Source: Tiliqua scincoides
Taxonomy: Eukaryota; Chordata; Lepidosauria; Squamata; Scincidae
Direction of reading: 5' to 3'
DNA: 64,000 nt
NCBI RefSeq assembly: GCF_035046505.1
Contig: NC_089826.1
Span: 1,856,501 to 1,920,500, forward strand
In this document: in pieces, positions 23,399 to 36,600 of the stretch
How the letters are laid out: every line of letters begins with the position of its first letter
Numbering within the stretch: the stretch's first letter is position 1
The notes under the pieces: model-generated
What the model was told of the DNA's origin: nothing
The model's input: only the letters and a program-made list of their open reading frames with translations
Database searches by the model: none
Made by a program: the position numbers and the translations under genes

Positions 23399-26300
23399 TG
23401 AAATGAATATCTAATGGAAATCCAGCTGGAACAGGAAATATTTAGTTGTTTTGAACCCCCAAACCTCTTTCAGGTGAATCAGGCCTGCAAATGCCAGCCC
23501 AATGAACAGATTATTTCCAAAAGATCCCCTCACCTCTTTCTCTTCCTTCTGTCCTTCCCTTTCTTGTCAGCTCAAGCTGTTGGTACATTTCAGTTGACCG
23601 CAACTGCATTTTTTCCTGACTTGAGAAGGAACAGGTGGGCACCAATTGGTCTGCCTCTTTCAGGCTTGAGAAAAGCTTGTGGTGTATTGTCTGCTGAGCC
23701 TTGAGTCCTGATTCCTGCTCCAGAGCAGTGATGGTAATGGAACAGGTTGATTGAGCATAGCTCTGTACAGCTACCTGGCAGGGTGGTTAACGCAGGCCTG
23801 CAGCAGGACTTCTCCTGGGCGAAGGAGGGAGGAGGCTGGGCTCTATTTAAGGGACAGTGAGTGCACAGGTAAGTTGCTGTGCCTGAACACCATACAGGTG
23901 GGGTCAGTTGGTGTTACAGGGCTCCAAGTATGGCAAGAGGCTGCTATAAAACCATTCTTTTTAAGCCCAAGTACAATATGCCATTATGACTGCTCTTAAG
24001 CAGATAAGTGGGTGCCTCTCTTGTGAAGCTGGTAAGCAATTTGCTTCCTGATTCCTCCCACCTGCAATCTACTGTTGGGGGAGAAGTGAAAAAGAGAGAA
24101 AGAGAAGGCGTACCGTTCTCAACTATCATCCAACTGATTTTTCTCAGATACAGATATTGTAATATTGATGTCGGGGGATAAGGAAAGCATTGACGTGTTT
24201 GAAAAATTGGAAAAAAAAAATTTAGATCAAAAAAAAGAAGCCCTTCTGCAGAGGTTCCATTTTAGTGCTGTGTGTGCCACATGAACAACCCCAAGTAGCC
24301 TGACTCAGGTGTTAGGAGGGTGCTGCTTTCACAGGTAAGGTTTGAAATGCCTCTGGGCCTCTTCAACTGCTTCTGCAAATGTTTGGTTCACATTAATGCA
24401 GACTTCAGGAGGGAGAAGAGAAGCATTTGAAAGGCCAGTGGACACTCCAACTACTTCAGGCTTCACATTTGCCTTTCAAAGCAGCTTTTTCAAAGCCCTT
24501 TAGCACCTGATCTGTCCAAACCTGGGATCTTGCTGGAGTATGCAGACCACAGAGATGAAAGAGAGGCGTGAAATTTTTAATGCTGAAAATTTTACACAGA
24601 AGCCTGATGAAAAGAAACAAAATTATGCCAAAAGTTAAGCTTAGCCTCAACTATCCCGCAGCAACAACCTGACGCTACCCACCTGCAACTGTAATAGATT
24701 AAAGACCGCTAATCAGCAGAATAGTTCTGTTTATCCAGGCAACCTCTGTGCACTGGTTGAAACCAGCAAGAGTGGAACATGTTGTAGTCTGGCATGTTGC
24801 ATTCATCTTGTGAGTGTTTTAACATGTGCTAAAGCCCTATGTGCTGTGCCAGTGTGTCCTGAGAATAACTCCATAGGGGGCTTAAGTGGAATAAGTCATG
24901 GATTAGAGGCCTGCATCTCAAGAGATGGTTTATGGGTCTGGACTGTGCCTCTTCACCTCCCACTCACCACTGATTCCTGAAACCTCCTTTTTGTTGTGGC
25001 TGCCAGACCCCAGTCCTAGACACCATGTTTCCTTATGACAAGTGATGTGCTGTGCTGTGCTGGGCCAGGTTGCCCCACAATTTGCACCACTATCTCAAAG
25101 CATTCACAGTGCTCAAAAGCACTGGAAAAGGTCTTCCTCTTCCTGTGGCAATTTTAACAAACAAAAAAATGGTTGTGATTGGGTGCCACTGGAAGGCGTT
25201 CTCCTCCAGGAGCCCAGGGTGCCAAAGAAAGGCTCTGTGTCTTATAAATCACTCTTGTAATAGCAGTCCAGTGACCAGCATACACCTAACTGAATGCTTT
25301 GAGAAAATCCTGAGATCTGTATGGCCATTCCTAAGATGTCTGCAAAACATATCGCTATGCGAACTAAACAGGGACAACCAAACAACTGTCACCACACCAA
25401 GCCTGGAAGACCACACAGTAGTTCAGAAGTCCACACAGAATTATACGTATAGATCCTTTAGAGCCTGAATTCCATGTGATATCTGTAGAGGCATATAGAT
25501 AGTGGTAGGCACTTGATGTGCAAGTTCATCATATCAGAGTCATGCTATAAAGGTTTATAGACAAGCCCATCTGATCAGTACAGATGTCAATAAAAGAGGG
25601 TTTAGAGATGTGCGTGGCAGTCTACATCGTTATACTAAACTGCATCCTGCAACAGAGTGAAATTTCTCATCACAGCTCAGCCAAGCTTGCTACAAGAAGG
25701 AACAACTCAAAACTACAACAATGTTTGGAGCTGAAAAATCACTGGACACAACATGTCATTTTCTTTGTTGACTTTTGTGACACTGAATAGACTAAAATCT
25801 AACCCCCAAGACGCCAAGAAGAGATAGCAGACACACAATAATGAGAAATCCCAGCTAGAAATCCTGAATTCTCAGCTCTTATCTCAGCACCACCCAAAAA
25901 GAGATCTTGACTTCTGCTTCTGGGTACTGAAGGTATTTTACTGGCCAGCTTGAGTCCCTAACAGCCTAAAGTAGCCTGGAGGGAGAATTAGGGTTGCTGT
26001 TCTTGTAAAAATAAAATAAACAGGGAGGGAACGTAGCCTCCTACCACAGTCATCCCAGCGGGACAAATTTTGCTGAGATGTTTACTCAAGTAAGGGGGAC
26101 CTCAGAGATGAGAGGCTCCAAGGAAGGACAGAAATGGACAAGATCCAAGCAGGGACTCCAATGCTTTAGCTGCTTCATCAGAAAGTTGACGGAAGGATCT
26201 TCCTGAGAAATAGCTTCTTTTTGCAAAAACAAGCCATTGATCGGCTCTTCTTTTTCCACCAAAGGCAAATGTGCCTGTAAATTACAGGTCTAGTTTGGCA

Positions 26301-27548
26301 ATTAAGCCATACAGGATGGGTAAGCTCAGTTGCCAAGACCCCTTTCCACACACAATGACTCTGTCGGCATCTGCAAATAGATCTAACTGTACTTCTGCAC
26401 AAGAAGTACTTCCATTTTCATGCCAGGAGCAACCACTTTTGTGCACTGTTGTGGTGATTCGCCCTGGTACTGATGTGCCTGGAATAAATGTGCGCCGACA
26501 CCCCTTCAGCAGGTGCATGTCCAAATGCAAAAGAAGTTTTGGCCTGATGATTACCAACAGGCTTCAAGGGCAGCAGCGCCATTGCCCATGCAGCTGCACA
26601 ACCACAAAAGCCGTGGCAGAAGTTCTTTCCTCATATATGGCAGCTGAGGACAAGCACACCAGCAGCAGAGAACTTAGTGGGGTGGAGACAGGAGCACCCA
26701 AAACTGCTCAATAGATGAGAGAAAATGCTGGAGAGAAAGGATGCCCCCTGCGGAGATCAAAGCCTGGCTGTCCCATCATCCCAAAGGAGGGCCCACATGG
26801 CGAGGCCTTTCGCAGAGGGTACATTTCCCCAAAAGAGTCTGCTGACAGAGGAGGCTCCTATTCCTTTGATGCTACAGCCATACCTCTAAGATATCGATGT
26901 GAATAGCAAGTTATGGATTGCAAGGTTTCCTCAGGCGTCGCCAGCAGTCTCCAGGTGGACTTTGAGAAATGTTCTGCAGCCCCACCCACAGACCCCTCCA
27001 GCTTCTCTGCCCTCCAGCTGTTCCAGAGCCACCATTCAACAGTGGTTGCCAGCAACATAGAGGTGCTGGGTGGCAGCTGAGGAGGCTGGTCTCCCTGGAG
27101 AAGACTGGACTGGGCACAGGTCCACAAGGGAGGAAGAGCACACAGCAAGCTGCTGTGCTCACATCCCAGCCCTCCTTCAGTCCAGGGGAGAAGGACCTGC
27201 TGGCTGGGCCACTCTGGGCAGATTCTCCACTCCTCTTAGTTCTGGAAGGCCAAGCGTGAGCTCCTGCTTCTGCCTCCCAGGCCTGCAGGTCATGGCACAG
27301 AGAACTGCCAGCTATGAGCAGGCGTGGTGCCCACCAGTCAGCGCACACTCTTCCCCTGAGCTTACCCTGGGGACACACGGTGTTGCTACATGGATGAGTC
27401 TTCGTGGCAACATCTCAGCCTCCCTGGGGATTAGACAACTGTTTGCAAAGGAAGAGGTGGGTGCTTGGGGAAAAGACAGCTCTGGTCATTTTAAAATCAT
27501 CTGGGGCATTGGAAAGCCACAGCTGGAGAGGAACCCAACCCTGCTTGT
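23399..27548. other. intergenic stretch downstream of SPEF1, no gene recognised
   Basis: Frames on both strands at 26.1-26.7 kb are open for 90-147 codons but show no domain I know. The SPEF1 3' UTR must begin at 27548 and run leftwards; its end is not visible. Confidence 0.45.
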
Positions 27549-27656
27549 TCATTTCCGCTTCTGCTCCATGTGTTGCAGGCGCCGAGAAAGGTCGTCGATC
27601 CGGACGTTCTTCAGGTGCAAGAGATGCTCCAGCCTGCGAACTTTCATCTGCAGGAT
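27549..27656 (-). CDS. SPEF1: SPEF1 coding exon 7 (residues 263-297 and stop)
   Basis: The acceptor is ggcttag directly before ATC CTG CAG ATG. The exon encodes ILQMKVRRLEHLL and LKNVRIDDLSRRLQ, ending MEQKRK and TGA, almost identical to the human C-terminal coiled coil. Confidence 0.93.
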   Translation of the reverse strand: MLQMKVRRLEHLLHLKNVRIDDLSRRLQHMEQKRK

Positions 27657-30600
27657 CTAAGCCAATGGAAGACACAGAGAGCTTAATTTCTGGGTGTCTC
27701 TCAAGTAGTCCCCGCAACTCTTTGTTGAGGGGAAAAAACAGTGCAGGGGGAAGTCGGGTGGGCCTTTACACAGCATCACAATATGCTGTGGCAGTGAGTC
27801 CCATGGGTGTCATATGGGCAACAGAAACGGATAAACCCCACTGGACAAAGCATGTTTCAAACTGAGGAGAAACAGCATTTTGGAGCAGGGATATAAAAAC
27901 AACAAAGGCACAGAGAATATTCCTGGTGCTGTGAATCGGCTCCCTGATGATGCAGAATTGCCTCTTCCTCTCTGCCACTGTAGCTTGGCACCAGGGCAAT
28001 CAACAGGCCCTTCACCAAGGCTCTTTCAGAACTGATGGTGGCCCCACCAGGTCATTGGAATGCGAGAACCCAATCCTATGCATGTCTACTCAGAAGCAAG
28101 TCCCATTATAGTCAATGGGGCTTACCCCTGTGTAGATAGGATTGCAGCCTGAGTCACATCTCACTTACTTGAGAGGGCCCTGAAATAAACTGCTTGAATA
28201 TGGTGGGCAGACTGAATCAAGTCTGGTTCTTAATAATAAATATCTATTACTAAGCTTGTATCTTCATGTGCACTTATGGACTCCTGACGTCGCCCTGGTA
28301 AGGCACGCTGTACTGCAAAATGGACTTCAACCCCAGCATATATGGGTGTACCAAGCAGCAGGCACCCATCCAGGTGCTAAGCAGACTCACTTTGCTTCAG
28401 CCAGGTAGCTACAAAGCACGAACCCTCAGACCATGTCCTAATACAGTGGTGCCTCGCAAGACGAATGCCTTGCACACCGAAAAACTCGCAAGACGAAAGC
28501 GTTTTTGCAATTTTTCTGGTGACTCGCAAGACGAATTTTTAAAATTAAAAAGTTGAAGTTTTGTGCTTGAAATTTTTGAAATCCTCTGTACAGTATGTAT
28601 GCCTTTAAAGAGCACTTAATAAACACTTTGTAAACCAAATTTGACTTCGTTCTGACTTTTTTTGCCCATGGGAACGCATTAATTAAATTTCGATGCATTC
28701 CTATGGGAAACTGCGCTTCGCAAGACAAAATTTTCGCAATACGAAATGACTTGCGGAATGAATCAATTTCGTCTTGCGAGGCACCACTGTACTCTAAACT
28801 ACAAGTGTAGTTAGATCAAGACTAGCCTCAACTCCCTGCTGGATGTAAATTCCTAATGTGGTTCCAAAATATTAATTAATTCCATAATTAAATAACAAAA
28901 TAAATAAATTCAGCCGAGCTGTTCTGTGCAGGCAGGTGGGGAGGAGCCTGGGGGGCAGATGCGGGGGGCTCCACTCCAGGAGTGGAGTGGGAAGGGGGTC
29001 ATTCTAGCTAGCGGAACAGCCTGTTCTGCTCCTCCCTGCTGCCTTCTTCTGGCCACTGCCTTCCTGCTGCCCTGCTCCTGAGAAGGCAGGCATGGGAGGG
29101 CAGGAACCGGGGGCAGCACCACCACCACACGTGGGGAAGCATGTCGGGGCAGCCACTGAGTCTCAGGGAGAGGAAAAAGAGGAGTCCTTGGTCATGGCAT
29201 GCGTGCTGCGTATGTTGAGGGATGGAGCAAGGAAGGGAAGATGTGGGGGGCAGGGGCTGTGCCTGGGAAGAAGAAAAGCCAGAGTTGGGGCGACACTGCC
29301 TTAGGTCCGGGAAGGGCTTTGGCCAGCTCTGTCCTTGCTTGCCATCTGCTCAGCCTGCACATTTGTAAAACAAGCAGTTTCTGACAAGAGGCACCCTAAG
29401 TCACTGCTACTTGCAACTCGCAGGGAAAATGACCCTGTAGGAAGCTGTCCCGCTCCTACCTACCACATTGTGAGAGTGCCAATGCAGGGCAGCACCCACA
29501 GACAGCGAGGGGAAATGAACATGCTTTCCAGAGGACAGGTGGAATGCAAGAGGAGCTCACCTGAATGGCCTCCTGGGAAGCCAGCAGAGCTTGTTCTCGC
29601 TCAGCCAGATGGAAGCGCAAGGTGGAATCCGTTTGTGGTTGCCCAGTCCCTCCTGGCTGCCCTTTGGTCCCCCTGGAGGTGAGAATGGTTCTGATGGTCA
29701 TCACGGTCCAAAAACTGCATCTCCCCAACATAACATCCTTCAAAACCGCTCTGCTCCATGCAGAAGGGCAAGCCGGTGCCTTGCTGGGTCAGACCAAAAG
29801 CTGGAGCTCGTCCAGGCCAACCAGCTGCTTCAGGGAAGCTCACCTGCAGGGCAGGAAAGCCACTGCCTCCCCTCCTGTTGGTTGTCCCCAGAGTTGGCAC
29901 ACACAAGCATATTTTGCTTCTATCCCACCTTTCCGTAAGTGCTGAAGGTGGCTCACAAGAACACGGAAACATTAAGCGTGGGGGACAGTGGGCCGTGTGC
30001 CAGTCTTCAGACCAGGGCACAGAAGTTCTTGCTTCACATCAAGTCTGCAACTCTCCATGCCTCATTGTTCTCATCTGGCTGTAATGTGCTAGGCAGGTAA
30101 TGTGAACTCCCAAGGCAACCAAGCCAGAATGGGACTTGCACCTCAGGTGGGAAGAGGGACAGAAGGCAGAGCAGCCTGGCCAGCATGTCTGGAGCTCATG
30201 CATATGGATACGTGCTTTGGCAGTAACACCGAGATCCCTTCCTCTCTGTGCCGCTGTGGTAGCCTACCAGAGGGGGGAGCTGCTGGCCAGCTCTGGCTCT
30301 GCTGCAGTGCCACCACTGCAGAGGGTGGTATTGTGGCTACCGTTTCGCTGGGGTCAGGTGACCTAAGGACCCTACAGTGTTCAGTCAAGCCCCATAAATC
30401 AGTGGTTCTCAAACTGGTGGGTCGCAACCTACCAGTTCGTGTAATGCTTCCCTCGTCCCTTTAAGGGGCGGGGGAAGGGGAGGGAGGCAGGGGGCGAGGG
30501 AGGTGCTTTGTACTCGTTATGTAGGCAGGGCTGCAGCAAGCTGCAGGAGGTGCGGGGAGCCCTGTGCAGCCCTCCCCCAGGCTTGGAATGTTCAGAAAAA

Positions 30601-33600
30601 GCAGGCGCAAAACACTTCTGTTTTGCAGGAGGTGCTTTGCACCAGCTTTTAGTGAAGCCTTAGTGACACGATCTGCTCAGTGACGCCCCCCTTAGTGACG
30701 CAATCCTGGGGATCGTGTCACTGCCCTAGCCCCTATCTGCAAGAACTTACTGAGGAAGTAAAGCTCCCTCAAAGTTTGAGAACCTCTGCCACAAAGCATT
30801 AGACTCAGGCCTGCCTCCTCCTCAGATTGACCAGTTGCTCTCAGACCACCCACCTCTGCTTCCATGTTTAGTTGGCAGTGCCTGACTGCCTGAGATGATC
30901 AATTATCAATTTTACCCTTAAAGAAAAAGCTTACTTTTCAGATCCAGGGAAATCCTGGCTGTACATCCCAGTATTGTTGGATTTGGGCTTAGAAGAGTTG
31001 CCTGGAAGATGCAAAACAGACAGCACTGATGAGAATTGGCCCTCCAGGTCAAGCGAGAATCCTCTCAGGACTCCGGGGGTGCCACCCTCTGGGTTCTTCA
31101 TTTGCTCTCCTTTATGTAAACATTCCTCTATTTTACCAAGGTTATTTAGATCTTGTTGCGGCAATGGAAAAGGGGGTATTTCTGTAATTATCCTTCCTTT
31201 GCACACATGTGCTCAGTCACCATGCTTTATTGCCCCACCTGCACAATCAAGTGTGTCGTGACAAGGTCACCACCACAGAATTTCAACTATCATGGTTGTA
31301 TGGCGACAATTCCTTCTGTTTGCAGCCGCATGTCGTGAGGTCTGAGATCTACCCTGTAAAACATTTGCTTTGGACAGAATTCCAAAGTGTGGAAAAACTG
31401 GTGCCTCCTCATGAATGGCTGATGGGGGTGGTTGCATGGTGGTCTCAGTGGTGAGAGGGAGAAAATTTAAAGTGGAGGATAAGAGTGGAGGAACAGGTTA
31501 GCCTGGGAACCTGGGCCTTGCAGGGATGCAGGCGCTGAACCAGAGCGGTGCGGCAAGTCACACAATCAAACTGAGCCTACCTGTATCCAGATAGTTGTCT
31601 TCCGCCACAGAGCGCATTCCAAGCTCCTGTGTTAAGAATCAGAAAAGGAAAATTGTGACAGGCCACATGTGCCTTTGTCCATAGAAAGCTTTGTCCTACT
31701 ACAGCAATGCTATCTAGTTAAACCCACTCCCCAACTCAACGACAGTCAAGGTTTCTAATAGTTGCCAGTGGCCAGTCTGTTGCCATTTCACATCTGAAGA
31801 TGCGAGCACAGTCTTGGGCAGGGGCGCCAGCAGCCTGGACAGGTGCACCAGGATTTCAGCAGGTTAGAAAAAGTGCTGAGGCAGCAGGAAAAGAAACAGG
31901 CTTAGGGTGCAATCCTAACCCCTTATGTCATTGCTTTCCAGCACTGGCATAGCGGTGCCAATGGGACGTGTGCTGCATCCTGCAGTTGGGTGTCACTCAT
32001 GGAGGCCTCCTCAAAGTCAGGGAATGTTTGTTCCCTTACCTCAGAGCTGCACTGCCCTCATGTCAGTGCTGGAAAGCACAGATATAAGGGGTTAGGATTG
32101 CGCCCTTAGTGAGCTGGCTGCCTGTTGAAGAAGAGGGGCAATACAAAAGCTCTGACAGGCTGTAGCAGAGAAATGATGGGGGCCATCCTGTTGCCGTTCT
32201 CCTCCAACAGAAGTCAGTGACGCACACCCATCCATCCTGTGCCAGGGACCTTAAAAGCATTGCCAATGCCACCTTGTGGGTTCCACTGGGGTGGGGGGGC
32301 GAGCCCCTGCATGTTCCTTTAGACAGCAGCAGCTCCTGCAGGGATAAAACAAAAGCCAGGATGATCCCCACTTAAGATTGCCAAATCACCATTTCAAAAA
32401 CGCTTTGGGATGGTTATGCCAGATTTGTGGAGTTGAATCCATTAGTGTTCAGGATTTGGGAGAACCCCCATCCAACCTCTGCCCTGAGACAAGATCTTTT
32501 CTTTTGAAGCTTTTCCAATGAATGCATGTTCAGCCAAGGCCTGGAAAGTCACAAGGGACTTTGATGGTTAAAAGGGGAGTAGATCAATGCATAGAGAAGT
32601 CTATTAGCCTCCTCTTTGTGTCGCTCCGGGCACTGTGGGAGGAAAAAGTGGAGCAAAAACCATTTGCTTCAAGTGGAGCAAAAACCATCATTCAGGTAAG
32701 CCCCCCATTGAATAGTAGATAAGGGGTCCATCAGAGGGCACTTTGCCAAGGATCCCCTTCAACCTGGAAGTGGCTCAGCATAACTCAAAACTCAATCCCA
32801 TTTAGTTAAAGGCATAGGCTGTGCACAGGATTGCAGCTTTTTTCTCAACATCACATATTGTCATTATGCCTCTACAGATGTAGTGTGAGCTTACACATAT
32901 ATGACCCCATTGTTCATTGACTGCAACAATATATGATGGTTTCCATGCATACACGGGCAGTCACAGACCAACACAGCAGAGCTTTCATTAGCTCAAATGT
33001 ATTAAAGGGAGGCAATCCATATGCTCAACTGCGATCATTGAGTGATGAGTTTTGCATGCAGGAATCAACCCTAAGCTGCCTCCTGTTCTGGAATCTGTCC
33101 AGGAAAGGAGTTCCCAGAGCATCCCTAGAGAGCTTACTCCACTGATGAATCACTCAGGGGGTCAGGATATCCATTCCTTAACAGCCAGCGTAGATTTACC
33201 ATCTACCCACAGTTGAGAAGGTGGATTTACCGTTTCTCCTTTGTTTACATTTCTGACACTCTGAGCCCTGAAGCCCTCCATCACTTTGCTGCACTCTATT
33301 CAAGCTGTCTCTTCAACTGCAGCAAGGCAAGGATTAACACAGTACTCATGGTAGGACTTAACCCTTAGGGGAATGCAGGAGCCCTTCTAAGCAAGCAGGG
33401 TCCCATTGCCCCAAGGATTATTATTCTACTTGCTCTGTGGAATATACTGACTCACTGCTGCTTGTTCTGTCCCTGAGGAGATGACAGAACACAGTTGTCT
33501 CTCTTCTTGGGATACCTTACTCAATATTTTTAAAGAGGGACTATATATCACCGCCCCTCCTATACTTTTCTCTATGCTAAACATTCTCAATTACAACCCA

Positions 33601-36600
33601 AAAACAAAATCATGTTTCTGCAAAGGAGCCCCTCTGAATTACTTGGTAGCCCAAAGCCAGGAAGTTACTAGCTCTCATGACACAGACGATAAAATGTGAA
33701 CATGTATGAAAGTTCTTTCTAATGAGTGAGACCCCAGAAAGGAGCTGGGTGGCAGGAGACTCTAGCGGGGTTCCAAAGGTCTTGTGTCCAAAGCTGTAGA
33801 ACTGTGTGGAGAGCACATAGTGCTGGAGAGCCCAGCGGGGGCACAAAAATCGCTGCACCAGTGCTTAGTGTCTGTGCCCTCTTCCACTCCACTTGCCGCC
33901 ACTGGGTGATTTCAGCACTCCGGACAGCTCCCTGACCCCACCTGTGCACTTGGGTTGCCAGCACCACACTCCATTCACAGCAAGGCGCCTGCCTTTAAAG
34001 AGCTGTGAAGCTGGCTAACCTTCAGCCCATGGTGTTAAATGGGAGATGTTACCCCTGCGTCTGCACAGTTCAAGGGACAAAGACCCTGTCCCATGGAACG
34101 ACATGGCAGCACTGAGCCCAGCCATCGAGTCATGTTTCCCAGCGAGATGCCTCCAGGAAGCCCACAAGAGGCCTCTCCTACAACAAACAACAACAGTATT
34201 TATATACCGCTTTTCAACAAAAAGTTCACAAAGCGGTTTACAGAAAAAAATCAAATATCTAATGGCTCCCTGTCCCAAAAGGGCTCACAATCTAAAAAGA
34301 TGCAACACCAGCAGACAGCCACTAGAAAAGACACTGCTGGGGTGAGGTGGGCCAGTTACTCTCCCCCTGCTAAATAAAAGAGGAGCACCCACTTGAAAAA
34401 GTGCCCCTTAACCAGTTAGCAGGGGTTAGCTACTGCTGTTCCCCAGCATTTTCTCTCCAGAGTTACACTGCCTCTGAACATGGAGATTCCGTCCTTAATA
34501 ATAGGCACTGACAGACCTCCCCCCACCCATGAATTTGTCAGGTCCTCTTTTAAAGTTATCTAAGCCAGTACCATCAGCAGAACTCGTGGCAGCAAATTCC
34601 ATACTTTAATTATATTTTGTGAGAAGTACTTTCATTCTCCTCCGCCGTGTTTCATGAGTTCTTAACTTTTGTTCATCAAATGATGTATAATTATCTGAAA
34701 AATTGAAACAAATAACCCACGTTGTGTGTGTGGGGGTGGGGGGAGGGGTGGGGAATGACCTGCACAAGACTATCTGCAAAGTATATTTACACTGCAGAAT
34801 CTAAGCTTTGGAGATCCTACATCTCCTGACTGTGCTATCTTGACATGAAGTACACCCACTGTATCAGTTTGCGGTTGTGATGTTTTGGAATAGGGAGACT
34901 CCCTTTCGAGAAGGGGTGTGCCTTAAGATGGCATCTGGCAATCCTAACCCATAGCTTTGGCTCAGGCAGGCAAAGAAAAGGAGCAAGCAGCTTCCCAAGC
35001 AAGCCAAGAGCAGAGGCTGAAAAAGGCTTAGACCTGGGGCAGTGAAGTCGGAAAGGAGCATAGACTGCAGCTGTCCACTGCAGCTGGTGGAAGGCCCTGG
35101 AAAGAAGCAGAAGGAAGGCATGAAAAGGTCCTGGCTCTTTGCATCAAATTGTGGAGGGTTTTGTTTATTTGAAAAACAAAAGAGAAGTTATATATATGCC
35201 CCCCTCCCGTATTCACACTCCCTGCACAATGAAGCAATGCTGAGGGTTGTGTACCTGTGACCTGGTTCCCACTGAGGTGCTCGATTTGGGTGTGGGCTGT
35301 ACCACTTCAGACTGCTGACACAGGCTAATGTTACTGAATGCTCTTCCATAGGAAATCATGAACATCTTCCATGTATAAACTAGATAACCGGACAAGAGAG
35401 TCTAGCCTAGCTTTCTCCCTGACACATTATGCAGGGATTATTGTATTGTACTGTATTATATAAAGGAGCATTCAATCATATGATGCCCTGCTGTAGATTA
35501 AAGTGTACAGCCCAGAGGCAGGTTGACCACTGGGAACCTGTGGTCAGGGAAAGCTAGGTATACATTTGCCCAGTATATTTGCTTGCCATTCCCTAGATTT
35601 GTATTGGTTTAACAAGCTGTGATGTTTTCAGCTCTTCCTTTCCTGTTAGAGAAACATACTTGTGACCAGGATGGCTAAATGAAGGCTTGGTCAGATCTGA
35701 ATCCTCTGCCCCCTACCGTTGATCTGGCTTTCTGATGATTTTGACAGTACAGCCACAAGAAAAAATTCACCACAATAGCCATCATATCAATCCTTCATTA
35801 ATATTGTACACTGTCTTTTGGAAATAAGAGTTATAACATTTCAGCCTTAATCTTAACTGCACTGAGAGGACTTGGTCCAGAAAGACAGCGTATAACTGAT
35901 TAAAATAAACCATTCAATAAATAAATCTTACTTCCACATTCCCAGCATCTGACCCAGCTGCTCTAGAGGCTAGCACTAGCACTCTCTACTGCCCTGCAGG
36001 AAGATAGCAGAGCAGTAAGATTCTTGCTTGTTTGGCAAGCAGCCCGTCCTGTACACACTGACAGAGGTCTGGAGCTCAGTTCTCCCTCTTCTGAAATTGA
36101 AGCAGGCGCTCAGTGCTACGGTGGCCAAAATGCTGTCTGATGGGATCTACTCCATGTGGGCAATTCCTCTGATATGACTAGTCTGGAGATTGTTATCACC
36201 CCATTACAAACACTGGACACCAAGCCCTGGGTAATTATCCTGCAAAAGTCCCATTTCAATGAATGGGAACAAAGGCATGGTCATCTTTCAGCAGGTATCT
36301 ACCAAGCTTCCCCCCACCTTTGTTTAATTAACACTGCTATCACTGAGCTACCCATATATACTTCCAGGGCACTTTTCAGCTTTTATCTAAACAACTTTCA
36401 TGGTTTTGTGTTCCCATGCCTGGGATTCTGTTTGCTCCAGGACTGCCACCCCGATTCTTTCAATTTAATTTGTTTCCTTCTCCAAATACCCCTCTGGTAG
36501 GCCCATTTTTCAGTCTTGTTCTGGCAATGATAGTAAGAAGCAAGTGTCAGAATTAACACCCTCCAGCCACTGGCTTCAAGCGGAAAACAGGCTGATTGAG

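Noticed and set aside
26080-26720. Open frames on both strands (60-147 codons)
   Set aside because: I looked for RNase H, recombinase or host-gene motifs and found none that hold up. Left as unassigned.
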